28,761 nucleotides of DNA. Origin: SZUA-287 sp036397975. GTDB taxonomy: Bacteria; Bacteroidota; Ignavibacteria; UBA10030; UBA6906. A program made the translations under genes and the position numbers. The notes beneath the pieces were generated by a model, which was not told the origin of the DNA, did no database searches, and worked only from the letters and a program-made list of their open reading frames with translations. Shown here piece after piece: positions 1-5,866 of this stretch (its first letter is position 1; the number at the start of each line of letters is the position of its first letter). The DNA is taken from contig DASWHW010000184.1 of the NCBI GenBank assembly GCA_036397975.1, positions 1 through 28,761 on the forward strand. The letters run 5' to 3'.

Positions 1-1259
1 TTCGTAAAGCTGCCGACTTCAGCAGGCTAACGTTTGACAGTACAGTTATTTTATTTTCCGCCCGATTCGACAATCCAGTTGATTTCAGTTGGGCGACGTT
101 CGAGAGCACATCTAATTTCCACCAGGCCACATTCAACAGCATAGCTGATTTCCGCAACACCACATTCAACAGCATAGCTGATTTCCGCTACACCGCATTC
201 GATAGCACAGCTAATTTCACCCCAGCAACATTCATCAGTAGAGCTGATTTCTACAGAGCCACATTCAAAAGCACAGCTAATTTCCACGGCAGCAATTTGT
301 ACACATCTTATTTCCGCTGGGCCAAATTCGACGGCACAACTGATTTCTCCTTGGCCGGATTCAACAGCAATACTTATTTCGACGGCGCCATATTCAACAG
401 CACAGTTGATTTCGAACGCGCGCGATTCGACCGCAGAGTTGATTTCCGCAGCAGCACATTCGAAAGCTCAGCTAATTTTCGGTGGGCCACATTTAGCGGC
501 GAGGCCGTTTTCTTAGATGCTGAAGCCAAGGAGTATCTCAATTTTGAAGGTGCAGTAATAGGAGATGTGATTCTGCTGGGTTCACACAAGGAGTTCAAGG
601 CTGACCTGACGCTTGCCATCTTTCGCCCGGAAGGCAGCATTAACCTTTGCGGAGTTGCCAATCTAAAACTGCCCGTTCACAATTTGAACAGGCTATCACT
701 GCTTGACACACTAAGCTATACCCAAAAGAAAAACATCATCGACCAACTGAAGGTGAAAAGCTTCGGTAATAGCAAGGAGGCTGCTTTCGAGTTAGATTAT
801 CTTTTGGCGAAGTCGACCAAATACCAAGCAATTAGCGATAGCAGTGAGAGTGCACGGTGGTATGACCAAATAGGAGATTGGATTTATGATGCGACGATGG
901 GTTTTGGGTACAGGCCGTTCAGGATTATTTGGTGGGCGATTGGAATAATGTTGGCTGGGAGCTTGGTATTTTTTGCCACGATGAGAAGCCGGGTAAATGA
1001 ATACATGGCCAAGACGTTCAAACATGACGGGAAGATTTCTTCTTTTGATAAATTCGAGACGTATCTCAACTGTGCATACTTTAGCGTAATGTTGTTTTTT
1101 ACTTTTAGGCTGAAAGGGAACCTGCTGACCTTCTTTGATGAAAAAGAGAAGAAGTACATTCTGGCAGAATGGCTTTTGGGTTTGGCGGTGTATGCAGCAT
1201 TTCTCTACCATACCAGTGCAGTAGTTCAAAACATTAGGAGTTTGTTTGTCGATGGGTGA
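1..1259 (+). CDS. Pentapeptide-repeat membrane protein, 5' end outside window
   Basis: The reading frame starting at base 3 is open from the window edge to a TGA at 1257-1259, so the gene begins upstream and at least 418 residues are visible. A TTG at 297 gives a shorter frame, but the repeats run straight through it, so it is not the start. The first ~170 residues are repeats of the form F-x4-F-x3-(A/V)-(D/N)-F with an 11-residue period, as in the Pentapeptide_3 type, which fold as a right-handed beta-helix. After a soluble stretch, the C-terminus has a segment GFGYRPFRIIWWAIG leading into a hydrophobic helix, then two more hydrophobic stretches (around VMLFFTF and LAEWLLGLAVYAAFL). This layout matches pentapeptide-repeat proteins with a C-terminal ion-channel-like membrane domain. 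Substrate and role are unknown. It ends just before a decayed insertion sequence. Confidence 0.8.
   Translation, partial: RKAADFSRLTFDSTVILFSARFDNPVDFSWATFESTSNFHQATFNSIADFRNTTFNSIADFRYTAFDSTANFTPATFISRADFYRATFKSTANFHGSNLYTSYFRWAKFDGTTDFSLAGFNSNTYFDGAIFNSTVDFERARFDRRVDFRSSTFESSANFRWATFSGEAVFLDAEAKEYLNFEGAVIGDVILLGSHKEFKADLTLAIFRPEGSINLCGVANLKLPVHNLNRLSLLDTLSYTQKKNIIDQLKVKSFGNSKEAAFELDYLLAKSTKYQAISDSSESARWYDQIGDWIYDATMGFGYRPFRIIWWAIGIMLAGSLVFFATMRSRVNEYMAKTFKHDGKISSFDKFETYLNCAYFSVMLFFTFRLKGNLLTFFDEKEKKYILAEWLLGLAVYAAFLYHTSAVVQNIRSLFVDG
127..188 (+). repeat. Tandem 33-bp coding repeat in the pentapeptide gene
   Basis: Bases 127-155 and 160-188 are identical over 29 nt at an offset of 33 nt, encoding two copies of TTFNSIADFR-like units. 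Neighbouring units keep the 33-nt spacing with substitutions. This shows recent expansion of the beta-helix by unit duplication. Confidence 0.8.
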
Positions 1260-1435
1260 AGTGGTGTGGGGTACTAGGTAGGCATTGTTCGATGGTTGGT
1301 TGAATGTATGCGAGAATGGTTTGCGAGACCACACAACATTTTGAAAGTTTGATCCAACCCCAATGACAACAACGTGGAAGCAACCCCAGCCATTAGCGAG
1401 AAAAGAGTGTTATTAAGATGTCGGGGAGATTATAT
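1260..1435. other. Non-coding gap before the insertion sequence
   Basis: I see no convincing gene, RNA or terminator between the pentapeptide gene stop and the left end of the IS. Its last bases carry TTATA (1430-1434), which recurs just right of the IS. Confidence 0.5.
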
Positions 1436-1459
1436 TGCTCCCCTGTGAGATGAAACAGT
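1436..1459 (+). repeat. IS left terminal inverted repeat
   Basis: TGCTCCCCTGTGAGATG... ending ACAGT at 1459 aligns, with one gap and several mismatches, to the reverse complement of 2744-2766. The outermost seven bases and the inner ACAGT are identical in both. Confidence 0.7.
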
Positions 1460-1536
1460 CGGAGAGTTGAGTCTTTAGGATTTGCTTCTGGTTTTTCTGG
1501 TTCTCATACTATCAGTATTTTAAGGAGGACCGGTCT

Positions 1537-1823
1537 ATGGCCAGAGAACCTGTAAAAACAGTGGAAGAGAAGTTTTCTATCGTGTTTGAGGGACTGAAAG
1601 AAAACACGAACATTGCCGAGTTGTGTCGACGTCATGGCATCAGTCAAACAAGCTTTTACAAGTGGCGCGACAAGTTTCTGGAAGGTGGAAAGACCTCGCT
1701 GCCAACGGTGCTGGATCGACAGCGAGCGATGCCGAGAAGGCGAAGGTGGCTGAGTTGGAACGCGTCATTGGCCAGCAGGCAGTCGAGATCCAGGTCCTTA
1801 AAAAAAACTTGAAACTTCGTTGA
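1537..1823 (+). pseudogene. IS3-family transposase OrfA, frameshifted
   Basis: OrfA is the DNA-binding half of the IS3 transposase. The ATG at 1537 follows a strong AAGGAGG at 1522-1528. The first ~55 residues hold the helix-turn-helix (IAELCRRHGISQTSFYKWR). The frame then has to move by -1 around 1690-1703 to continue into a second frame encoding the leucine-zipper-like heptads (VAELERVIGQQAVEIQVLKK) and the TGA at 1821-1823. The simplest explanation is loss of one base near 1700. Restored, the product is about 95 residues, normal for the family. The 3' end overlaps orfB by the TTGA at 1820-1823. Confidence 0.8.
1802..1808 (+). promoter_or_regulatory. Programmed -1 frameshift site, A_AAA_AAC
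   Basis: In the orfA frame the codons AAA AAC at 1803-1808, preceded by A1802, form the classical IS3-family slippery heptamer. A -1 slip there reads on through CTT GAA ACT TCG directly into the orfB frame with no stop, which would give the OrfAB fusion transposase. Confidence 0.75.
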
Positions 1824-2714
1824 CGGACGACGAACTCGTTATGGCGCTCGCACACGAGGGCATCGCTGTTGTCCAGACATGTCGTATCCTGCAGATATCC
1901 CGGGCAAGTATCTACCGCCGTCGCAGCAACGCACGGTGTGATGTTCAGGTGAACGACGTCGTAGAGGAGCCGATCGTCGATAGCGACCTGGTCACCCTCA
2001 CAGATACGATCCGCGGTCTTGCAACTGAACATCCGTTTTGGGGCTATCGACGGATCACGGCCTATGTGCGCCGAACGTGCGGTCTGAGAGTAAACCCGCA
2101 AGCGTATACGACGCCTGATGCGCTTGCATGGCCTTTCCGTTCCTGTGAAGCGTTATAAAGCAAAACGAACCGAGACGCGGTCAAAACCGCGTGTCACCAG
2201 ACGCAATCAGTGGTGGGTTACGGATATGACCAAGTTCTATTTCCAGAATACCGGCTGGCTCTACCTGGTTGTTGTCATCGACTGGTACACCAAGCGGGTT
2301 CTGGGATACGCCTTGTCCTTGAGGCCAAGGACTGATCTCTGGCTGGATACTCTGCATCAGGCGGTGGCAACGGCTTGCCCTCTGGGCAGTCGTTCCTATG
2401 GCATCAAGCTGATGCCCGATAACGGCTCACAGCCGACAAGCAAACGGTATGAGAAAGAACTTCAAGCGCTTGGCATCGATCACGTCACCACCAGTTACAA
2501 CAACCCGAAAGGGAATGCCGACACTGAGCGCTTCATGCGCACGTTCAAAGAGGAGGTCGTCTGGCCGAACGAGTTCGATTCGTTCCTGGAGGCAACTAAC
2601 GCCGTGGACACCTTCTTCCGATTCTACAACCACGACTATTCACGCTCAACAATTGGAGAACAAAGCCCAATCGACTTTGAACAATCACTGAACCAGATAC
2701 CAGAAGCAGCATGA
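1820..2714 (+). pseudogene. IS3-family transposase OrfB (DDE integrase), frameshifted
   Basis: OrfB is the catalytic part of the IS3 transposase. The first segment (1820 to about 2098) contains an HTH_21-like stretch (ATEHPFWGYRRITAYVRR). The frame then shifts by +1 at about 2096-2099, where one extra C breaks the reading of NPKRIRRLMRLHGL, and continues to the stop at 2712-2714. The downstream part is an rve integrase core with the triad in WVTDMTKF, LMPDNGSQ and NADTERFMRTF; the second D and the E are separated by 35 residues, as the D,D(35)E signature requires. A TTG at 1820 overlapping the orfA stop is the likely independent start. With catalytic residues intact but the frame broken, this is either recently inactivated or carries a sequencing error. 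Confidence 0.82.
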
Positions 2715-2743
2715 CAAAAACAATCAACTAAATCCCAACAAAA

Positions 2744-2766
2744 ACTGTCTTGACCTTAAGGGAGCA
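2744..2766 (-). repeat. IS right terminal inverted repeat
   Basis: Read on the minus strand this starts TGCTCCCTTAAGG and ends ACAGT, pairing with the left repeat at 1436-1459. It lies about 30 nt beyond the transposase stop. Confidence 0.7.
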
Positions 2767-2901
2767 TTATACCTTTTGCGGCGCAATGTTGTTGCGGGAA
2801 TGGGGGGCCGAAGCAGAATGATGCTGCGTGGGGGATTTTGCTCTTGTTTTTTGAGTTAATCATTTGCAAGTTTTGAGATAAGCGCGGGGTTAACAAGAAA
2901 T

Positions 2902-3330
2902 ATGGACGCTATTGCATTTATTTTCTTTGGAACAATTGCACTTTTTGTTCTGACCTTCATCGGCATTGTGATATTTGGTGTGAGGCAGAACATAAAGGAT
3001 AAACGGTTTCTTGCGGCTTTGACTCCGGAGCAAAGGAAGGAATGGGATTGGGATAATCTGAATTCGAGAGCTAAGGGACTGCATATGACTTGCCCTCGCT
3101 GCGGGAAGAAAGGAAATGTAGTAGTTCGAACTCCAACTTACTTTGCGATGAAAAAAGAACCCCGACCAAGGGTAAAACATACCTGGGTTGATGATTGGGC
3201 AGAAATGAAGAGGAAGAGAGTTGCTGAAAAATATGGGAAGGGCGAGATAAATGTAAGTGAACCAACACATGCAACATGCATTAAATGCCACCATACATGG
3301 GAGTTTTATTGGGATGGAGAGATCAAATAG
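2902..3330 (+). CDS. Membrane-anchored zinc-ribbon protein, unknown function
   Basis: I do not recognise the family. The 142-residue product starts with a single hydrophobic helix (residues 5-27, AFIFFGTIALFVLTFIG), then a basic, charged cytoplasmic-type region. Two CxxC pairs, C64-P-R-C67 and C126-I-K-C129, sit about 60 residues apart and could coordinate one zinc as a split zinc ribbon. The segment between them is rich in Lys, Arg and Trp. Start chosen at ATG 2902; GGGGTT about 12 nt upstream is a poor ribosome site. It stands alone between the IS and the minus-strand operon, so the context does not suggest a job. Confidence 0.65.
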   Translation: MDAIAFIFFGTIALFVLTFIGIVIFGVRQNIKDKRFLAALTPEQRKEWDWDNLNSRAKGLHMTCPRCGKKGNVVVRTPTYFAMKKEPRPRVKHTWVDDWAEMKRKRVAEKYGKGEINVSEPTHATCIKCHHTWEFYWDGEIK

Positions 3331-3428
3331 GAAGATTGATATTGACTATGACCGTTTCCTTTGCCATTGGACGATCGGAAGTAGAGAAAGCAAAGAGCAT
3401 GATGCTTCGTGGGGTGGGGGTGTACTTA

Positions 3429-3809
3429 CTAATTCGGTTTAAGAAATGGGCTAGCAATAGAGGCCAAGTCGGCAGCAAGGAGCAGTCTTTCGCTCTTTTC
3501 ACTTGGCCATCCTACAATGCTAGCATGGAGGGGTGGAGGTTCATCTGCGATGGCTCTGAGGGGTTCTATTTTTGATACATCGCGGGAAAGAATATCGGCT
3601 CTCCCGTGGAGCGTTTGTTTTTCTCTTAGAGACGAACCAAGATCCCAGATTAGGTCCGCATGGAGGCCGTCAATTCGATAGACGGATAGCCTAAGGTCCT
3701 TTTCGGAGGGAATGAAGGCGCGTGGCTTTACCCGACTTGAAGTAATTTGGCTAGACGAATATATGTAGCGGCAGAGGTTCTCAGTTGCACTAATGGCTCT
3801 GGGTGTCAA
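3429..3809 (-). CDS. Third gene of TIGR04255-like operon, unknown function
   Basis: The conserved-looking part begins at ENLCRYIYSSSQITS and runs to the stop at 3429, giving about 126 residues. It has no membrane segment or signal peptide and reads as a small soluble protein; notable stretches are VKPRAFIP, LHGRADILSRDV and EPPPLHASIVGWPSEK. The frame is open upstream to 3944, but that would overlap the previous gene by over 100 nt. TTG codons at 3842, 3830 and 3809 are possible starts and ATG 3893 is an alternative; 3809 is a compromise and the start is uncertain. It lies immediately behind or slightly overlapping the preceding gene (stop 3817-3819), so coupled translation is likely. From memory, unverified, similar small proteins accompany TIGR04255 genes elsewhere. 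Confidence 0.6.
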   Translation of the reverse strand: MTPRAISATENLCRYIYSSSQITSSRVKPRAFIPSEKDLRLSVYRIDGLHADLIWDLGSSLREKQTLHGRADILSRDVSKIEPLRAIADEPPPLHASIVGWPSEKSERLLLAADLASIASPFLKPN

Positions 3810-3816
3810 GGCAAAG

Positions 3817-4311
3817 CTAGTGTGCTGCAAAAATCCTGGCAACGCCTTGAATAACCATTTCCGGAATCTTGTCAACAAACTCTTCAGTTCCATGTATTTT
3901 GTTGATACCGAATATTCCCGCGTATGATATTGTTCCGCGGTCACTAACAGAAACCAAAAAACGGCGGCGTGAGCTTACGTACCACTCGAGGAGAACCTCG
4001 CCATCAGGGTCGACTGCGACATCTGGATCTTGGAAGCTAGACGGAAAGTGTGTAAGAAAGGAAATAGCGCTTTGAAAGCTATTGAATGTTACAGCTTTAG
4101 CTCCGTAGGAATCCCAATTGTTGACGGATGCTTCAGAAGCCGCTTTAAGCAAATTGTCAAGTATTCGACTGCGACGTGCTGCAAACGTGATGTCGTTTTG
4201 GGAAGTTAAGATGATGTCAACAAGGATTCCCTTTATGACTTGAGCATCACTGCTAACACCATGTGTGCCGGTTGCAATAAACGGCCAACTAAAAGCAAGT
4301 GTTTGTGTCAT
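3817..4311 (-). CDS. Second gene of TIGR04255-like operon, unknown function
   Basis: This encodes 164 residues from an ATG at 4311-4309, whose ATGA overlaps the TGA stop of the gene before it by 4 nt. That overlap fixes the start in preference to an in-frame ATG at 4344 and implies translational coupling. The protein appears soluble. Its middle has NNWDSYGAKAV, followed by VAVDPDGEVLLEWYVSS and VSVSDRGTISYAGIFG, a run of predicted beta strands with a turn at PDGE. There is no enzyme motif that I can name. The N-terminal part (VDIILTSQNDITFAARR) is of unclear origin. The strict gene order and overlaps suggest that it works with the TIGR04255-like protein. Confidence 0.7.
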   Translation of the reverse strand: MTQTLAFSWPFIATGTHGVSSDAQVIKGILVDIILTSQNDITFAARRSRILDNLLKAASEASVNNWDSYGAKAVTFNSFQSAISFLTHFPSSFQDPDVAVDPDGEVLLEWYVSSRRRFLVSVSDRGTISYAGIFGINKIHGTEEFVDKIPEMVIQGVARIFAAH

Positions 4312-5051
4312 TGAAAATGCCTGACTGTTTCGTCTGTTATGCAACTAAAGAAAACGCTATTCTTAATTTGGTGAATTGGCTCGAAAAATGCCAATAGGTC
4401 TTCTGATTCTATTGGAAAATCACCATTCGTGAACACGTCAATGTCTATGATTACAGAAAGCTCGGTTTTGGATGGTTGATGCGGTTCAGAGGTCTGTGTT
4501 ATGTTAACATGGATGTTCTGGTCAGAGTGCCGGATTGCGGAGTGAAAAAGGAATGAATTAGTAGTATAGGGGAAACTGACCGGCACAGTTGGCAACGATG
4601 TAAAATAGACATTTAGGTCAGGAATTGGAAGGGGTAAAATGATTCTGTTGATGTATCTTGCAGCAATGCGAGATACTAGCTTAGGTTCCAGGGTGCGCGT
4701 ATAAAGTTGCCACCCCTTGATAGCATCCTGGATTATTTGATCCCACGATGTATATGGTTTAAGCTTACTAAATGTAAAACCGTCAACACGAAATTGGGCT
4801 ATCTTGTCCTTTTCTTTGGACGTAAGGAAATAGCCCGAAAATGATTCCTTTATACTAGTCTGAGGCTGACCATCTCTGACGGTAAGCTTATGTTCAACTT
4901 GTTTCTTCTCCTCGACGATAGAATACGCTTCGGCGGCTTCTTCCCTTATTATCTGTAGTTTCCTTTTGAGAATTTCAGGTGAAATCTGTGCGCGAATGTC
5001 TATTACCGCCTCTTGAATTGGTGCATTCTTGAGGTGTGTAGGAATTGCCAT
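4308..5051 (-). CDS. TIGR04255-like protein, sporadically distributed family
   Basis: The 247-residue product starts MAIPTHLKNAPIQEAVIDIR; the NAPI-EA-IDIR opening is the hallmark I associate with TIGR04255, a family of unknown function found sporadically in bacteria. I chose ATG 5051 although the frame is open to 5312. The upstream extension would add a hydrophobic stretch and low-complexity residues not expected in this family, and the characteristic motif would then sit ~95 residues in. The body has alternating charged and beta-rich segments (VDGFTFSKLKPYTSWDQII; VSRIAARYINRIILP) and a C-terminal SVIIDIDVFTNGDFP. It is the first gene of a three-gene minus-strand operon and overlaps the next gene by ATGA. 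No clear Shine-Dalgarno sequence precedes it. Confidence 0.75.
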   Translation of the reverse strand: MAIPTHLKNAPIQEAVIDIRAQISPEILKRKLQIIREEAAEAYSIVEEKKQVEHKLTVRDGQPQTSIKESFSGYFLTSKEKDKIAQFRVDGFTFSKLKPYTSWDQIIQDAIKGWQLYTRTLEPKLVSRIAARYINRIILPLPIPDLNVYFTSLPTVPVSFPYTTNSFLFHSAIRHSDQNIHVNITQTSEPHQPSKTELSVIIDIDVFTNGDFPIESEDLLAFFEPIHQIKNSVFFSCITDETVRHFQ

Positions 5052-5380
5052 AACAAAGTGTGGGGTAGGTTCTTGCACGAGAATTTGACGGAAAGATAGA
5101 AGAAAAAGAACAAGAAGCAACGGCGCATCACACAACTGTTTGAGAATGAACGCTTGCGTTGTTTGGGATTGATTGGTATCTTTTATTTGCAATAAGATCA
5201 TTCGATATTCCGGATGAGTTGTTTGGTGATTGCCCTTTTTCTTTGCAAAGCTACCGGAATGGCCGAATGAGGGCGAAGGGCGGTCTGTTCGTTTCAGTGA
5301 GTGTAGCTGCAAACAAAACTTGTTTCCTAAAGTCGCAACAAATGACTAAGGTGGCCGTTGAAATGTGTTGAAATCTGACT
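5052..5380. other. Non-coding region between the TIGR04255-like operon and tRNA-Ala
   Basis: This should hold the divergent promoters for the minus-strand operon and the plus-strand RNA genes. I could not pick a convincing -35/-10 pair on either strand. The only structure seen is a small inverted repeat AACGC-TT-GCGTT at about 5148-5159. Open frames here look accidental. Confidence 0.4.
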
Positions 5381-5453
5381 GGGGCTGTAGCTCAGCTGGG
5401 AGAGCGCCTCGTTCGCAACGAGGAGGTCGTCGGTTCGATCCCGATCAGCTCCA
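5381..5453 (+). tRNA. tRNA-Ala (anticodon CGC)
   Basis: A complete 73-nt cloverleaf is visible: acceptor GGGGCTG/CAGCTCC, D arm GCTC/GAGC, anticodon stem CCTCG/CGAGG with loop TTCGCAA (anticodon CGC, reading GCG), a 5-nt variable loop, and a T arm with TTCGATC loop. The third acceptor pair is G:U, the main identity element for alanyl-tRNA synthetase, which confirms Ala. The 3' CCA is not encoded (CTA follows the discriminator A). The SRP RNA gene starts 5 nt later, so the two are probably cotranscribed. Confidence 0.95.
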
Positions 5454-5457
5454 CTAA

Positions 5458-5557
5458 GAGGTCAAGTCCTGTGCAACTGTAAGTAGCTTAACCCCGCCAG
5501 GTCCGGAAGGAAGCAACGGTCGGTTACCAAAGGTGTGACACAGGGTAGCTTGGCCTC
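5458..5557 (+). ncRNA. ffs: Signal recognition particle RNA, small bacterial type
   Basis: This ~100-nt RNA is the scaffold of the signal recognition particle and binds Ffh. The apical domain shows the universal CCAGGTCCGGAAGGAAGCA stretch, containing the GGAA tetraloop closing the helix and the asymmetric internal loop region for Ffh. The ends GAGGTCAAG and CTTGGCCTC pair with one G:U, fixing the limits. There is no room for an Alu domain, so it is the 4.5S-like form usual in gram-negative bacteria. Confidence 0.93.
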
Positions 5558-5568
5558 TTTCTGTTTTT
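5549..5568 (+). terminator. Probable terminator at the end of SRP RNA
   Basis: The closing 3' arm of the SRP RNA helix (CTTGGCCTC) is followed at once by TTTCTGTTTTT, so the RNA's own stem plus a U-rich tail can act as an intrinsic terminator. Confidence 0.5.
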
Positions 5569-5866
5569 CGGAGGGCTAAGGCGACAAATCTTGCAAAGCG
5601 CATAGTTTTTTGCTAACTTAGCTATGGATAGCTGATGCGTTGGGTGAAGGTCATCCGCGCTACGTCAAGAATTGGCAAATTGAATCGGCGAGTCCAAAAG
5701 GTAAACGATCCGGACAGTGAAAAAATTCGGAAATTAACCCCCTATTCGGGAGCTAACTCCACGGCATGGTGCCCTGGAGGCTGTCCTGTTTCGTTCCTTT
5801 GTGCCGGAGAAATAATCATATGAGGTCTCGCCCTCATGCAAGAAAGGTTGGAACGAGATATTAGGT
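5569..5866 (+). other. Leader region upstream of RNase G gene
   Basis: No gene is convincing in these ~300 bases; a 62-codon open frame at 5635-5823 lacks a ribosome site and has composition typical of noise. A short hairpin with a 6-bp stem, ATGAGG (5820-5825) and CCTCAT (5832-5837), lies about 30 nt before the start codon. The promoter of the long housekeeping operon should be here but I cannot place it. Confidence 0.4.

Larger units (their letters stand above)
1436..2766 (+). mobile_element. IS3-family insertion sequence, degenerate
   Basis: The element is about 1.33 kb, the usual size for IS3-family members. It has imperfect terminal inverted repeats beginning TGCTCCC and ending GGGAGCA, so it has the TG...CA ends of the family. 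It carries overlapping orfA and orfB frames with a -1 slippery heptamer at their junction. TTATA occurs at 1430-1434 and at 2767-2771 as a possible 5-bp target duplication, with a one-base offset at the left end. Both orfs carry single-base frame disruptions, so this copy cannot make a full transposase unless those are sequencing errors. Confidence 0.85.

Noticed and set aside
1..300. Regularly spaced repeats at the left edge, CRISPR-like at first glance
   Set aside because: The 33-nt period is in frame and encodes a continuous pentapeptide-repeat protein; there are no unrelated spacers.
297..1259. A separate gene starting with TTG at 297
   Set aside because: The frame is open with the same repeat pattern all the way to base 3, so the TTG is internal.
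5148..5159. Inverted repeat AACGC-TT-GCGTT as an operator of the TIGR04255-like operon
   Set aside because: Only five pairs, no supporting promoter and no regulator gene nearby.
5052..5312. N-terminal extension of the TIGR04255-like gene with a hydrophobic stretch
   Set aside because: The family start motif begins just after ATG 5051; the extension is low-complexity and would be unusual for the family.
5381..5453. tRNA-Ala as the attachment site of an island covering 1-5380
   Set aside because: Integrases normally use the 3' end of a tRNA, with the island downstream; here the accessory block lies upstream, and no integrase or repeated tRNA end is visible.
5635..5823. A 62-codon open frame upstream of RNase G
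   Set aside because: No ribosome site, no recognisable domain and composition typical of non-coding sequence.
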